Below, piece by piece: positions 5,472-5,691 of a stretch of 5,691 nt of DNA. The position numbers and the translations under genes are program-made. The DNA lies in assembly GCA_027080245.1 (NCBI GenBank), contig JALWSN010000314.1:1-5691 (forward strand), written 5' to 3'. Numbering within the stretch: position 1 is the first letter of the stretch; each line of letters begins with the position of its first letter. This DNA comes from Ignavibacteriales bacterium. Its GTDB lineage: Bacteria > Bacteroidota > Ignavibacteria > Ignavibacteriales > Melioribacteraceae. The notes under the pieces are model-generated. The model saw nothing but the letters and a program-made list of their open reading frames with translations. It ran no database searches and was not told the DNA's origin.

Positions 5472-5691
5472 TTACTCCTTGTTGCAAATAAAAAGCGCTC
5501 TGACAGGCGCGGGGTAGCCTTCAATTGTTTTGTTTTCGTTGCCGTGGTTCAGGAAATCGGAAAGGGATTCCCACGGCATCCAATCGGTTCTGCGTTGTTC
5601 CGCAGGCGTTGTTTTTGTTACATTAATTAAGCGAATATTTTTGAACCCGGCTCGTTTAAGCCAGCTTTCAAGAGTTAACGTTGACGGAATG
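5472..5691 (-). CDS. cmoB: tRNA U34 carboxymethyltransferase, C-terminal 72 residues (cut by window edge)
   Basis: CmoB transfers a carboxymethyl group from carboxy-SAM, made by CmoA, onto 5-hydroxyuridine at tRNA position 34, giving cmo5U and widening wobble decoding. Only the 3' end is present; E. coli CmoB is about 323 residues. The readable segment begins IPSTLTLESWLKRAGF and continues with TPAEQRRTDWM, ESLSDFL and KTIEGYPAPVRALF. These match, as I recall it, the C-terminus of E. coli CmoB (PSALALKNWLKKCGF, EEQRRTEWM, ESLADFL, KTVEGYPAPKRA). The SAM-binding core lies outside, so completeness cannot be judged. The stop is TAA at 5474-5472, 5 bp before the HAD gene, which it probably leads in an operon. 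No cmoA is visible. Confidence 0.93.
   Translation of the reverse strand, partial: IPSTLTLESWLKRAGFKNIRLINVTKTTPAEQRRTDWMPWESLSDFLNHGNENKTIEGYPAPVRALFICNKE
5475..5480 (-). promoter_or_regulatory. Ribosome binding site of the HAD gene inside the cmoB end
   Basis: AAGGAG on the minus strand (5480 to 5475) encodes the last two residues of CmoB (Lys-Glu) and is followed at once by its TAA stop. Eight nucleotides separate it from the TTG at 5466. This arrangement sets the HAD start and suggests that ribosomes finishing cmoB reinitiate on the HAD gene. Confidence 0.85.

Overview
The window looks like a chromosomal segment of an AT-rich, free-living bacterium, most likely from the Bacteroidota/Chlorobiota/Ignavibacteriota group. 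This is an inference from three things: the flavour of the proteins (AlaS, an RRM protein, a WDWNGT-type HAD phosphatase), a TATATTTG promoter-like box in front of alaS, and AT-rich spacers full of degenerate repeats. Nothing in the window fixes the taxon. There is no sign of a phage, CRISPR array, tRNA, rRNA or intact insertion sequence.

Layout. At the left edge, on the minus strand, lies the N-terminal 320 codons of alanyl-tRNA synthetase (alaS), cut by the window start. After a 317-bp divergent spacer comes a single-domain bacteriohemerythrin on the plus strand with all seven iron ligands. A 534-bp spacer follows, with a hairpin, a 7-bp tandem repeat and a possible relic of a small inverted-repeat element. 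Next is a 566-residue Rossmann-fold protein that I cannot assign to a characterised family, closed by a strong intrinsic terminator. A 569-bp spacer, the most structured non-coding part of the window, separates it from a small RRM RNA-binding protein. That gene converges on a minus-strand pair: the 3' end of cmoB (tRNA U34 carboxymethyltransferase), cut by the right edge, and a HAD-superfamily phosphatase whose ribosome binding site is formed by the last codons of cmoB.

How the genes relate. Two ends of the window carry tRNA and translation functions (AlaS charges tRNA-Ala; CmoB modifies U34 of certain tRNAs), and the RRM protein is a probable RNA chaperone. These are separate transcription units and no shared pathway is implied. 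Only cmoB and the HAD gene look like an operon.

The least expected signal is a roughly 50-bp repeat present three times in the spacers (near 1052, 3999 and 4263). One copy can fold into a 13-bp stem capped by a second short stem. The large Rossmann protein is the best candidate for undescribed protein biology.
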